Of a stretch of DNA of 64,000 nt, positions 8,282-16,353 are shown one piece after another. The DNA comes from Eubacteriaceae bacterium Marseille-Q4139 (GTDB lineage: Bacteria > Bacillota > Clostridia > Lachnospirales > Lachnospiraceae). Made by a program: the position numbers and the translations under genes. The DNA lies in the NCBI GenBank assembly GCA_018223415.1, contig JAGTTQ010000001.1, positions 2,081,865 through 2,145,864 of the forward strand, given 5' to 3'. How positions within the stretch are numbered: position 1 is the first letter of the stretch; every line of letters starts with the position of its first letter. The notes under the pieces are model-generated. The model was not told where the DNA came from. It saw only the letters and a program-made list of their open reading frames with translations, and did not search any database.

Positions 8282-9829
8282 TTGGATGTAAGAAGCAAAC
8301 TGTTGGAAATGCTGAAGGCAAAGTGGAAAGAGGCCTTTGAAGCCGTATGGCCGATCATCATGATCGTGCTGATCCTTTCTTTCTGCCTCGTGCCCATGTC
8401 GACGAGCATTCTGCTCTGTTTCCTGATGGGGACGGTCTTTCTTCTGGTGGGGATGATGTTTTTCACGCTCGGCGCTGAGCTTGCCATGACGCCCATGGGC
8501 AGTATGGTGGGAACCAGCCTGACAAAGAAGCGGAGCCTGCCGTTAATGGTGATTGCCGGCTTCCTCCTGGGTTTTATTATCACCATCTCGGAGCCGGATC
8601 TTCAGGTTCTGGCAGAGCTGGTGCCGGCAATCCCGAACATGACGTTAATCCTGGCTGTGGCCTGCGGTGTCGGCGTGTTCCTTGTGATTGCCATCCTGAG
8701 AATGCTGTTTTCTGTGGCACTGCCGCCGCTTCTTATGATTTTTTATGCCATTGTTTTCATACTGGCGTTTTTCGTGCCGAAGGAGTTTTTAAGCGTGGCT
8801 TTTGACTCCGGCGGCGTGACGACCGGCCCGATGACGGTTCCGTTTATCATGGCCTTCGGTGTCGGTATTTCCTCGATCCGAAGCGACCGCCATGCAGCGG
8901 ACGACAGCTTCGGCCTTGTATCGCTTTGTTCCATTGGCCCGGTGCTGGCCGTTATGGTGCTCGGTATGATTTATAACCCGGACAGCCGCGAGTATGTGCC
9001 GCCGGTGATTCCGGAGCTGACGGATTCCATGGATATGTGGCATTTGTTTGCCGTGGAGCTTCCAACCTACATGATGGAGATCGCAGGCGCGCTCCTGCCG
9101 ATTCTTCTGTTTTTTGCCGTTTTCCAGATCGCTGCGCTGAAGCTGACGAAAAAGAAGCTGATCCGCATTATCATTGGACTTTTGTACACATATGTCGGCC
9201 TCGTGCTGTTCCTTACCGGCGTAAACGTCGGTTTTGTGCCGGCCGGAAACTACCTGGGCCAGGCCCTTGCCGGTCTCCGGTACCCGCAGATTTTGATTCC
9301 GCTTGCCATGCTGATCGGCTATTTCATTGTCCGGGCAGAGCCGGCAGTGTATGTTTTAAATAAGCAGGTCGAGGAGATCACCGACGGCGCCATCTCAGAA
9401 AAGGCCATCGGCATGAGCCTTTCCATCGGCGTGGCCGTTTCTCTGGGCCTTGCCATGATCCGGGTATTTACGGGAATCTCCCTTCTCTGGTTCATGATCC
9501 CCGGCTACGCGATAGCCCTTGGAATTTCTTTTTTCGTGCCGAAAATTTATACGGCCATCGCCTTCGACTCCGGTGGAGTGGCCTCCGGCCCGATGACGAC
9601 GGCTTTCCTGCTTCCCCTTGCCCAGGGCGCCTGCCTGGCGCTGGGCGGCGACGTGGTGACGGATGCCTTCGGCGTTGTGGCAATGGTAGCAATGACGCCG
9701 CTTATTACCATACAGCTTCTGGGACTTGTATCGCAGCTTAAGACCAGGCCGCAGAAGGAAGCCGTGCCTGTCCAGGGTGCTGCCCATGCTTATGAGCTTT
9801 TGGCAGACGACGCAATCATCGAATTGTAG
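8282..9829 (+). CDS. DUF1538 integral membrane protein (putative transporter)
   Basis: About 515 residues, very hydrophobic, with some dozen membrane segments. Two internal repeats carry the family signature: AFDSGGVTTGPMT in the first half and AFDSGGVASGPMT in the second, as expected for an inverted-repeat transporter. The function of DUF1538 is not established; ion or organic-anion transport is likely. The TTG at 8282 is chosen because AAAGGCGGG precedes it; a longer frame from 8222 would begin inside the leader hairpin region. The gene is 27 bases before a PII-like gene, which suggests a transporter gated by a PII-type sensor. Confidence 0.75.
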   Translation: MDVRSKLLEMLKAKWKEAFEAVWPIIMIVLILSFCLVPMSTSILLCFLMGTVFLLVGMMFFTLGAELAMTPMGSMVGTSLTKKRSLPLMVIAGFLLGFIITISEPDLQVLAELVPAIPNMTLILAVACGVGVFLVIAILRMLFSVALPPLLMIFYAIVFILAFFVPKEFLSVAFDSGGVTTGPMTVPFIMAFGVGISSIRSDRHAADDSFGLVSLCSIGPVLAVMVLGMIYNPDSREYVPPVIPELTDSMDMWHLFAVELPTYMMEIAGALLPILLFFAVFQIAALKLTKKKLIRIIIGLLYTYVGLVLFLTGVNVGFVPAGNYLGQALAGLRYPQILIPLAMLIGYFIVRAEPAVYVLNKQVEEITDGAISEKAIGMSLSIGVAVSLGLAMIRVFTGISLLWFMIPGYAIALGISFFVPKIYTAIAFDSGGVASGPMTTAFLLPLAQGACLALGGDVVTDAFGVVAMVAMTPLITIQLLGLVSQLKTRPQKEAVPVQGAAHAYELLADDAIIEL

Positions 9830-9856
9830 GCGGCTGGAAACTGGAGGGAATCGTAT

Positions 9857-10555
9857 ATGAGTGAATTATATTTAATGACTACAATCAGCGACAGGAACCA
9901 GATCCGGCGTTTCCTGCTGTTTTATAAAGAGTACGGCGTTTCTGTGGTACTGACTGCGCTGGGAAGAGGGACGGCGTCCTCGGAGATGTTAGACTATTTC
10001 GGACTGGAGGCGTCGGAAAAGGCTGTCCTGTTTTCCGTCGTCACGGACACGGTCTGGAAAAAGGTAAAGAGCGGCCTTGAGAAAAACTTAAGGATTGACA
10101 TCCCCGGCATGGGAATCGTGTTCACCGTCCCCTTAAGCAGCATCGGGGGGAAAAAGCAGCTTGAGTTCCTGACAGACGGCCAGGAATTTGTGAAAGGGGA
10201 AGAGAGCGAATTGAAGAATACAAAGTATGAGCTTTTGATGGTAATTGCCAATCAGGGATATACGGAAGTGATTATGGACGCCGCCAGGGAAGCCGGCGCT
10301 TCCGGCGGAACGGCCATCCATGCCAAGGGAACCGGCATGGAGCGGGCAGAGCGGTTCCTCGGCGTTTCCATTGCCGCGGAGAAGGAGATTATCTTCATCG
10401 TTGCCAAGAGCGCAGAAAAGAACGCGATCATGAAGTCCATCATGGAGCAGGCCGGCATGGCATCCAAGGCGAAAGCCATCGTCTTCTCCGTCCCGGTTAC
10501 GGATACGGCCGGCATGCGGTTAATCGAAGCGCTGGAAGAAGAGGACAATGCATAA
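9857..10555 (+). CDS. Tandem PII-like signalling protein
   Basis: A 232-residue protein with two ferredoxin-like PII domains in one chain. The first has the PII-type loop motif GRGTASSEML near residue 37; the second has GGTAIHAKGTG near residue 151. PII proteins bind nucleotides and often gate a partner membrane protein. The partner here is presumably the DUF1538 protein encoded directly upstream. The T-loop region is not like that of GlnB/GlnK, and there is no ammonium transporter nearby. Start ATG with GGAGGG upstream. Confidence 0.75.
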   Translation: MSELYLMTTISDRNQIRRFLLFYKEYGVSVVLTALGRGTASSEMLDYFGLEASEKAVLFSVVTDTVWKKVKSGLEKNLRIDIPGMGIVFTVPLSSIGGKKQLEFLTDGQEFVKGEESELKNTKYELLMVIANQGYTEVIMDAAREAGASGGTAIHAKGTGMERAERFLGVSIAAEKEIIFIVAKSAEKNAIMKSIMEQAGMASKAKAIVFSVPVTDTAGMRLIEALEEEDNA

Positions 10556-10575
10556 AATAAGGATGGCCGGATAAA

Positions 10576-10992
10576 ATGATGGAAAAGGATTTTTACACGT
10601 TTGAGGATCTGGTGGAGATCGTTGCCGCCCTGCGCCGGGGCTGTCCGTGGGATCAGGTGCAGACCCATGAATCCATGAAGAAATACCTGGTGGAGGAATG
10701 CAGCGAGGTTCTGGAGGCCATCGACGCAGGCGATATGGACAATCTCTGCGAGGAGCTTGGGGACGTTCTGTACCAGATCATGATGCACAGCGAGATGGAA
10801 AAGGAAAAAGGCAATTTCACGGCTGCCGACGTGGTGGACGGCATCTGCAAAAAAATGGTGCGCCGCCATCCCCATGTGTTCGGGGATCCGGAAACGGGGG
10901 CTCCTAACGGAACCGGAAAAAGCTGGGAGGAGCTCAAAAGCCTCGAACGCGGGCTGCGGGAAAAAGAGCGTGAAAACCGCAAAAAACCTTGA
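10576..10992 (+). CDS. mazG: MazG nucleotide pyrophosphohydrolase
   Basis: A 138-residue, single-domain MazG. It hydrolyses NTPs/dNTPs to monophosphates as a house-cleaning enzyme. Diagnostic motifs are GCPWDQVQTHESMKKYLVEE near residue 24, the metal-binding EECSEVLEAI and ELGDVLYQIMMH, and VRRHPHVFGD. Full-length two-domain MazG proteins are about 260 residues; this is the short one-domain form common in Clostridia. It lies 20 bases after the PII-like gene. Confidence 0.93.
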   Translation: MMEKDFYTFEDLVEIVAALRRGCPWDQVQTHESMKKYLVEECSEVLEAIDAGDMDNLCEELGDVLYQIMMHSEMEKEKGNFTAADVVDGICKKMVRRHPHVFGDPETGAPNGTGKSWEELKSLERGLREKERENRKKP

Positions 10993-11091
10993 CAAACGGA
11001 ACGTAAGCAGATATAAATGTAAGAGTATAATGCTGAAGTATCCGAAGCACCTGGCTTTCGGATTTAATCAATGATCTAGGAGGAAATATCA

Positions 11092-11367
11092 ATGAACAAG
11101 ACAGAACTAATCGCAGCAGTGGCAGAAAGAGCAGAACTCTCCAAGAAAGATGCAGAAAAAGCAGTTAAGGCTTTTACTGATGTTGTAGCAGAAGAATTAG
11201 TGAAGGGTGAGAAGATCCAGCTTGTAGGCTTTGGTACATTTGAAGTTTCTGAGAGAAAGGAAAGAGAAGGAAGAAACCCGAAGAGCGGTGAGAAGATGAC
11301 GATCTCTGCTTCCAGAACTCCGAAATTCAAAGCAGGAAAGGCTCTCAAGGATCAGGTAAACGCATAA
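11092..11367 (+). CDS. hup: HU-family DNA-binding protein
   Basis: A 91-residue nucleoid protein. It starts MNKTELIAAVAERAELSKKDAEKA and contains the DNA-contacting arm GRNPKSGEKMTI and the C-terminal FKAGKALKDQV, all typical of HU. A good GGAGGAAAT ribosome site precedes the ATG. Located between mazG and rqcP, as in other Clostridia. Confidence 0.97.
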   Translation: MNKTELIAAVAERAELSKKDAEKAVKAFTDVVAEELVKGEKIQLVGFGTFEVSERKEREGRNPKSGEKMTISASRTPKFKAGKALKDQVNA

Positions 11368-11371
11368 ATTC

Positions 11372-11611
11372 ATGAGATTAGATAAATTCCTTAAGGTGTC
11401 CCGCCTGATTAAAAGGCGGACGGTGGCCAACGAGGCCTGCGATGCAGGGCGGGTGTCGGTCAACGGAAAGCCGGCAAAGGCGTCCGTAAGCGTAAAGCAG
11501 GGGGACATCATTGAAATCCAGTTCGGCACAAAGGCCGTGAAGGTGGAAGTCCTCGATGTCCAGGAGACCGTGAAAAAAGAAGGCGCCGGGGATTTGTACC
11601 GTTATATTTAA
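11372..11611 (+). CDS. rqcP: S4-domain RNA-binding protein RqcP (YabO/Hsp15-like)
   Basis: A 79-residue S4-domain protein. MRLDKFLKVSRLIKRRTVA and VSVNGKPAKASVSVKQGDII are the family signature. RqcP works with RqcH in adding C-terminal alanine tails to stalled nascent chains on the 50S subunit. It starts 4 bases after the HU stop codon, so the two are co-transcribed. Confidence 0.92.
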   Translation: MRLDKFLKVSRLIKRRTVANEACDAGRVSVNGKPAKASVSVKQGDIIEIQFGTKAVKVEVLDVQETVKKEGAGDLYRYI

Positions 11612-11656
11612 ACTGTACACGGGACATGTTTTGACCCGTTTTTGGAATAAGTCAGG

Positions 11657-11708
11657 AAACCTCCTAATATACTTAAGTAAACGATAAGTATGTCAGGAGG
11701 TTTTTTTC
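11657..11708 (+). terminator. Terminator hairpin that contains the yabP ribosome site
   Basis: AAACCTCCT (11657-11665) pairs with AGGAGGTTT (11695-11703), extended inward by ACTTA/TAAGT, and is followed by seven T bases. The AGGAGG of the right arm is at the same time the only ribosome site for yabP at 11709. The hairpin can therefore end rqcP transcripts or hide the yabP start site. Confidence 0.75.
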
Positions 11709-11990
11709 ATGGAAGAGAAGCTTGGCGTATCCCACAGACTGACCCTGAACAACCGCGACAGGGGGAACCTGACCGGGATTCTGGACGTGATTTCTTTTAA
11801 CGAGAGCCAGATTGTCCTGGACACGGACATGGGCCTTCTTACGATTCGGGGAAAAGACCTCCATGTCAGCAGGCTTTCACTGGAAAAGGGCGAAATCGAC
11901 ATCGAGGGGCGGACGGACAGCTTCACCTACTCTTCAAACGAAAGCATCCGGAAGGCCGGTCAGTCGTTCCTTTCCCGCCTGTTCAAGTAG
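11709..11990 (+). CDS. yabP: Sporulation protein YabP
   Basis: A 93-residue YabP/YqfC-family protein, mother-cell expressed in Bacillus and needed for spore assembly. The core HRLTLNNRDRGNLTGILDVISFNESQIVLDTDMGLLTIRGKDLHV matches the family. Its ribosome site lies within a hairpin (see 11657-11708). yabQ follows after 14 bases. Confidence 0.92.
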   Translation: MEEKLGVSHRLTLNNRDRGNLTGILDVISFNESQIVLDTDMGLLTIRGKDLHVSRLSLEKGEIDIEGRTDSFTYSSNESIRKAGQSFLSRLFK

Positions 11991-12004
11991 AAGGGGATGG
12001 CCCA

Positions 12005-12556
12005 TTGAGCGCATACATACAGGCAGAGGCAGATCTGGCTGTACAGAGCTTCCTTCTCGGGCTTTTTTTGATGCTCTGCTACGACGGGCTGCGTCTTTTC
12101 CGGTTTTTCCTGTATCACGGCAGTCTTTTGACGGGACTCGAGGATTTTTTATACTGGCTGTTTTCCGGAATCATGACGTTTTCCCTGCTGTTTCGTGAGA
12201 ACAGCGGCGTGCTCCGGGCGTATGTGATCGTCTCTGTGTTTGCAGGCATGTTCCTTTATGACCGCCTTGTGAGCAGAAATGTATTTGGGCTCTTGAAAAA
12301 AGTCCGCAGATGGAATAAAATAAAGAAAAGAAAGAGAAAAACCCGGAAAGAAGCGAGGAAACATGAAAGAAAACCGCAACAGGAGGAAACGGAAGACAGC
12401 GCAGAACGGATGGAGCAACCGCATGGCCCTGATCGGCATCACGATGGTGGTACTGAGCCTTGCAGTCGTCGTCAACATCGGTGCGGCTTCTTTGCGGGAA
12501 AAAAACCTCGAGTACGAGGCAAGGGAGCAGAGTCTTCGGAAAACCCTGGCCAGTGA
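12005..12556 (+). CDS. yabQ: Spore cortex protein YabQ with C-terminal overprinted extension
   Basis: A 183-residue membrane protein needed for spore cortex formation. Residues 12-100 hold several hydrophobic segments (VQSFLLGLFLMLCYDGLRLF and LEDFLYWLFSGIMTFSLLF), as in YabQ. It starts with TTG, with GGGGATGG upstream. The frame runs 194 bases into divIC in another frame. The last 60 residues are polar, rich in Arg, His and Gly and unlike YabQ, which suggests that an ancestral stop codon near 12360 was lost. Length and domain remain close to the family. Confidence 0.85.
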   Translation: MSAYIQAEADLAVQSFLLGLFLMLCYDGLRLFRFFLYHGSLLTGLEDFLYWLFSGIMTFSLLFRENSGVLRAYVIVSVFAGMFLYDRLVSRNVFGLLKKVRRWNKIKKRKRKTRKEARKHERKPQQEETEDSAERMEQPHGPDRHHDGGTEPCSRRQHRCGFFAGKKPRVRGKGAESSENPGQ

Positions 12557-12692
12557 GGAGAACCGGGCCGCGGAGTTAGAGGAGTACCGGATCTACGTCC
12601 AAACGAAGCAGTATATCGAAAAAGTGGCAAAGGAAAAGCTCGGCCTCGTCAATAAAGATGAGATTTTGTTAAAGCCGGGAGAAAACAAGTAG
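12363..12692 (+). CDS. divIC: Cell-division protein DivIC/FtsB family
   Basis: A 109-residue bitopic protein with a basic N-terminus, one membrane segment at about residues 22-42 (LIGITMVVLSLAVVVNIGAA) and a periplasm-side coiled coil at about residues 45-85. This is the DivIC/FtsB/FtsL pattern, and the locus between yabQ and spoIIE is the standard one for DivIC. It ends with AKEKLGLVNKDEILLKP, typical of the family. It starts within the 3' part of yabQ. Confidence 0.88.
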   Translation: MKENRNRRKRKTAQNGWSNRMALIGITMVVLSLAVVVNIGAASLREKNLEYEAREQSLRKTLASEENRAAELEEYRIYVQTKQYIEKVAKEKLGLVNKDEILLKPGENK

Positions 12693-12715
12693 TTTTTGTC
12701 AGGAAGTTTTTTTCG

Positions 12716-12762
12716 TTCGCCACGTGAATATGACAAATATTTCCCTCCAGCCTGTTTATAAT
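12716..12762 (+). promoter_or_regulatory. Spo0A-type promoter of spoIIE
   Basis: ATGACA (12730-12735) and TATAAT (12757-12762) are 21 bases apart. Such wide spacing is characteristic of the Spo0A-activated sigma-A promoters of spoIIE and spoIIG in Bacillus. TTCGCCA (12716-12722) fits the inverse Spo0A box TTCGNCA, and TGACAAA over the -35 is one base from TGNCGAA. The position just upstream of the gene supports the reading. Confidence 0.7.
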
Positions 12763-12788
12763 AGGAACGCAGGTTAGGAGGGATTTTT

Positions 12789-14204
12789 GTGTTAAAAAGG
12801 CGGGCAGTACATAGGGACACGGCGGGGGTGAATGTCTATGCGGCAAAGCGGCTGCGGGACATGGCGGAGTCCCTTTGCGGGCTGGCAAAAACCTTCGGTG
12901 ACGCGTCGCGGGAGCCGGGGCTTTCCAGGGAGGACGGGCTGGCAGCGCTCGAGACGGCGGCGGCCGTGGTCTGCGGGAGCTGTGAGAAATGCGGCCTGCG
13001 TAAGAAGGCGCAGGAGGAAGAAGACGGGGAAGGCTATTACCTCTATTATCTGCTGCGGACGTTTGAGAAAAAGGGATGCATTGATTATGAGGACATGCCG
13101 AGGCGTTTTTTGGAGACGTGCAGGCGGAAGCCGGATTATATGGGGGAGTTAAACCGGAACCTGGGGCGGGCCACCATGAACCTTTCCTGGAAAAACAGGT
13201 TCCTTGAGAGCCGCGACGCCGTCATGGTGCAGTTTCAGGAGATGGCCGGGATTCTGGAGGAGTTTTCCGAGCAGATGGAAAAGGCGTTTGACATAACGGA
13301 GACAGACGGGGCAAAGCTTCGTGAGGCGTTCCGCAGGCGGCGCGTTGCGGCGGAAAACCTGATGGTTCTCCAGTATGAGGGACAGCGGCGCGAGGTTTTT
13401 ATGACGGCAAGGACGATGAACGGGCGCTGCATGACGGCCCGCGATGCGGCGGAGCTGGTGGGTCATGCGATGAAGGGGCGCTGGCGCCCGGCCCGGGACG
13501 GGAAGACGTTAATTACCAGGAATCCGGCGGCGTTCCGGTTTTTGGAAGAGGGAAAATACAGGATTCTGTTCGGCTCAGCCAGGACGCCGAGGGAAGGCGA
13601 GGAGATTTCCGGCGACAGCTTCACCTTTAAGAGCGGGCTTCCCGGGCAGGCCATCATGAGCCTGTCCGACGGTATGGGGAGCGGCCGTCTTGCAAACGAG
13701 GACAGCGAAAAGGTCATCGAGCTTACGGAACAGCTTTTAGAGACGGGTTTTTCAGCCAGGGCGGCGTTAAAGCTGGTGAACACGGTGCTTCTTCTCACTG
13801 GCGGGAACGAGCGGCCGGCCACGCTGGATCTGGGGCTCGTGGATCTCTACGCCGGCGTTCTGGAGGCCATGAAGCTCGGCGCGGCGGCGACGTTTGTCAT
13901 CAGCCATGACGAAGTGGAGATTTTGGAGTCAGAGCATGTGCCGGCGGGGATTGTAAATCCGGTGGAACCGGTGCTCCTTTCGAGGAAGCTGTGGGACGGC
14001 GACAGGATTGTGATGGTCAGCGACGGGATTTTGGAGGCAATGCCGGGAACCGATAAGGAGGGGACATTCCGCGATTTTCTATCCGGGCTTTTGGAGGCAG
14101 GCCCCCAGGAGACGGCGGAGATGATCCTGACGTTTGCGCTCTCCTTTGAGGGGCAGCCCATGGACGACATGACGGTGCTGGTGGGCGGCGTGTACGAGCG
14201 GTAG
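12789..14204 (+). CDS. spoIIE: SpoIIE-family PP2C phosphatase without membrane domain
   Basis: A 471-residue serine phosphatase. In Bacillus SpoIIE dephosphorylates SpoIIAA to activate sigma-F. The regulatory region has the cysteine cluster CGSCEKCGLRKK near residue 60. The PP2C domain (from about residue 275) carries the metal-binding motifs GDSF, SDGMGSG, SDGI and MDDMTVLVGG. Bacillus SpoIIE is about 825 residues, with ten N-terminal membrane spans; none is present here. The GTG start has AGGAGGG and a Spo0A-type promoter just upstream, so the short form looks genuine and not a sequencing truncation. Confidence 0.88.
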   Translation: MLKRRAVHRDTAGVNVYAAKRLRDMAESLCGLAKTFGDASREPGLSREDGLAALETAAAVVCGSCEKCGLRKKAQEEEDGEGYYLYYLLRTFEKKGCIDYEDMPRRFLETCRRKPDYMGELNRNLGRATMNLSWKNRFLESRDAVMVQFQEMAGILEEFSEQMEKAFDITETDGAKLREAFRRRRVAAENLMVLQYEGQRREVFMTARTMNGRCMTARDAAELVGHAMKGRWRPARDGKTLITRNPAAFRFLEEGKYRILFGSARTPREGEEISGDSFTFKSGLPGQAIMSLSDGMGSGRLANEDSEKVIELTEQLLETGFSARAALKLVNTVLLLTGGNERPATLDLGLVDLYAGVLEAMKLGAAATFVISHDEVEILESEHVPAGIVNPVEPVLLSRKLWDGDRIVMVSDGILEAMPGTDKEGTFRDFLSGLLEAGPQETAEMILTFALSFEGQPMDDMTVLVGGVYER

Positions 14205-14331
14205 GAAGACGGCCGGAGGCCTTGCGCTGCCGGGGCATAGCGGCGTGCATGAACGGCAGGGAAAACGGCAGGGGAGGCTCATGCGCCGCCGGAGCAGGGC
14301 GCGCAGAGCTTCGGGAATTGGCAGGAAAGCC

Positions 14332-14360
14332 TTGCGCGCGGCGGAAAATGCCTGTATAAT
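14332..14360 (+). promoter_or_regulatory. Promoter of tilS-hpt-ftsH
   Basis: TTGCGC (14332-14337), a 17-base spacer and TATAAT (14355-14360), 25 bases before the tilS start. The preceding 14205-14330 is GC-rich and shows no gene. Confidence 0.65.
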
Positions 14361-14384
14361 AGGCCTGACAGAAAGGGCAGCGGC

Positions 14385-15821
14385 ATGAGCGGGCAGGAAA
14401 CGGAAAAAAAGGTTTTGGAATTTATACGGGAACATCATATGGCAGACGGAGGAGAGGGCGTCCTGGCGGCCGTGTCGGGAGGCGCCGATTCCGTGTGCCT
14501 TCTTGTTATTTTAAAGGAGCTTTCAAAGCGGCTGGGGATCCGGCTTCACGCGTTCCACTTGAACCACGGGCTCCGGGGTGCAGAGGCGGACAGGGATGAA
14601 AAGGCTGCGGGAGACCTCTGTGAGAAATTGATGGTACCATATACGGCAGTAAAAGAAGACGTCAGGGCCTGGGCGCATGAGCATGGGATGTCGGAGGAAG
14701 AGGCCGGCCGCCATTTAAGGTATTTCCACCTGGAGGAGACGGCCGAAAAGTACGGTCTAAGCCGCATCGCCGTGGCGCACCACATGGACGACAGCGCCGA
14801 AACCGTGCTGTTCCATCTGTTCCGCGGGACAGGGCTTAAGGGGCTTTCGGGAATCCCGCCGGTCAGGGGGAACATCATCCGGCCGCTCCTTTGTCTGCGG
14901 CGCAGGGAGATTGAGGAATACCTTCGCGGGCGGGGAATCGGCTGGTGCGACGACTCCACCAACAGCCTTTCGGAATACAGCAGGAACAAGATCCGCAACG
15001 AGCTGATGCCATGGGCGGAGGAGAAGCTCAACGGGCAGGCGGCCGCCCATGTGCTTGCGGCGGCAGGGATTGCGGCCCAGGCCGATGCATATTTTGAGGC
15101 GCTGGCGGAAACCATTCTTTCAGACGGAAGAAGCAGCGGCGTGCCGGAATATGCCGTGGAGACGGCTGTTTTAGACGCGCAGCCGGAGATTGCGAGGGAT
15201 TATTTGATCCGCGCCTTAATCGGCCGGGCGGCCGGCGGGAAAAAGGATATTTCCGCAAGGCATGTAAAAGCAGTGTTATCGCTTACGGGGCCTGGCGGCG
15301 GCGGACAAACGGATCTTCCGGGCGGCCTTACGGCAAGGCGCGGTTACCGGTATCTGGAGATTTTGGCAGAGAGCGGCGGGGATTTTAAGGAGGATGGCGG
15401 GCCGCTTGTTTTAGCCCCTTTAAAAGACGGCGGGACGGCGGCCGGGGAGTTTCCGGACGGCGGAGGGACTTTTGTCATGCGGCGGTTTGCGGCCGCCAGT
15501 GTGCCGGATTTTTCCAGAAACTTTCCAAAAAACCAGTGTACGAAATGGTTTGATTATGATAAAATAAAAGGCAACGTGTCTGTGAGGAGACGGCAGCAGG
15601 GCGATTTTTTCCTGATTTCCGGCGGAAAGAAGAAAAGCCTGAAGCGGTATCTGATTGACGAAAAGATTCCGAGGGAGGAACGGGAGCGGCTGTTCCTTTT
15701 TGCGGAGGGGAGCCATATCCTGTGGGTGCCAGGGCACCGCATCAGTGAATACTACAAGATATCAGAGACAACAGAAACAATACTGGAAATACAGATTTGC
15801 AAAGGAGAAAGACATGGCTGA
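14385..15821 (+). CDS. tilS: tRNA(Ile)-lysidine synthase
   Basis: A 478-residue enzyme that modifies the wobble C of tRNA-Ile(CAU) to lysidine, an essential reaction. The N-type ATP pyrophosphatase P-loop VSGGADSVCLL lies near residue 29, with LNHGLRGAEADRDE and AHHMDDSAETVLFHLFRGTGLKGLSGI further on. TilS substrate and C-terminal domains follow (GDFFLISGGKKKSLKRYLIDEKIP). The stop codon overlaps hpt by 8 bases, the classic Firmicutes tilS-hpt-ftsH arrangement. Confidence 0.96.
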   Translation: MSGQETEKKVLEFIREHHMADGGEGVLAAVSGGADSVCLLVILKELSKRLGIRLHAFHLNHGLRGAEADRDEKAAGDLCEKLMVPYTAVKEDVRAWAHEHGMSEEEAGRHLRYFHLEETAEKYGLSRIAVAHHMDDSAETVLFHLFRGTGLKGLSGIPPVRGNIIRPLLCLRRREIEEYLRGRGIGWCDDSTNSLSEYSRNKIRNELMPWAEEKLNGQAAAHVLAAAGIAAQADAYFEALAETILSDGRSSGVPEYAVETAVLDAQPEIARDYLIRALIGRAAGGKKDISARHVKAVLSLTGPGGGGQTDLPGGLTARRGYRYLEILAESGGDFKEDGGPLVLAPLKDGGTAAGEFPDGGGTFVMRRFAAASVPDFSRNFPKNQCTKWFDYDKIKGNVSVRRRQQGDFFLISGGKKKSLKRYLIDEKIPREERERLFLFAEGSHILWVPGHRISEYYKISETTETILEIQICKGERHG

Positions 15822-16341
15822 AAAAATTCGGGTGTTGCTGAGTGAAGAGGAAGTAGATAAGAGGATCTGCGAGGTAGCAGAACAGATCAACCGTGATTAT
15901 GCAGGAAAGGCAGTTCACCTGATCTGTATTTTAAAGGGCGGCGTATTCTTTACCTGTGAGCTGGCAAAGCGCCTTACGATGCCGGTTTCCCTGGACTTTA
16001 TGTCGGTTTCCAGCTATGGGAGCGGCACGGAGTCTTCCGGCGTTGTGAAGATTATCAAAGACCTGGATGAGCCGTTGGAGGGAAAAAATGTCCTGATTGT
16101 GGAGGATATCATCGACTCCGGCAGGACGCTTGCGTACCTGATTGAAATTTTACAGAAGAGGGGGCCGAAGCAGATCGAGCTCTGCACGCTTCTTGACAAG
16201 CCGGAAAGACGTGTGAAAAAGCAGGTACAGGTAAAATATACATGTTTTGCGATCCCGGATGAGTTTGTGGTGGGCTATGGCCTGGATTACGACCAGAAAT
16301 ACCGCAATCTGCCGTTCATCGGAGTCGTGGAGCAGGAATAA
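15814..16341 (+). CDS. hpt: Hypoxanthine phosphoribosyltransferase
   Basis: A 175-residue purine salvage enzyme converting hypoxanthine/guanine and PRPP to IMP/GMP. The PRPP loop VLIVEDIIDSGRTLAYL is near residue 93, with CILKGGVFFTCELAKRL near residue 35. The start MAEKIRVLLSEEEVDKR at 15814 is chosen because an AAAGGAGAAA site precedes it and the family begins there; a longer in-frame extension from 15655 overlaps tilS and is not real. Confidence 0.96.
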   Translation: MAEKIRVLLSEEEVDKRICEVAEQINRDYAGKAVHLICILKGGVFFTCELAKRLTMPVSLDFMSVSSYGSGTESSGVVKIIKDLDEPLEGKNVLIVEDIIDSGRTLAYLIEILQKRGPKQIELCTLLDKPERRVKKQVQVKYTCFAIPDEFVVGYGLDYDQKYRNLPFIGVVEQE

Positions 16342-16353
16342 GGAGGCAGTCAG

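Noticed and set aside
8013..8291. 92-codon forward frame in the DUF1538 leader
   Set aside because: No ribosome site, Cys/Arg-rich translation, and it covers the promoter and hairpin of the leader.
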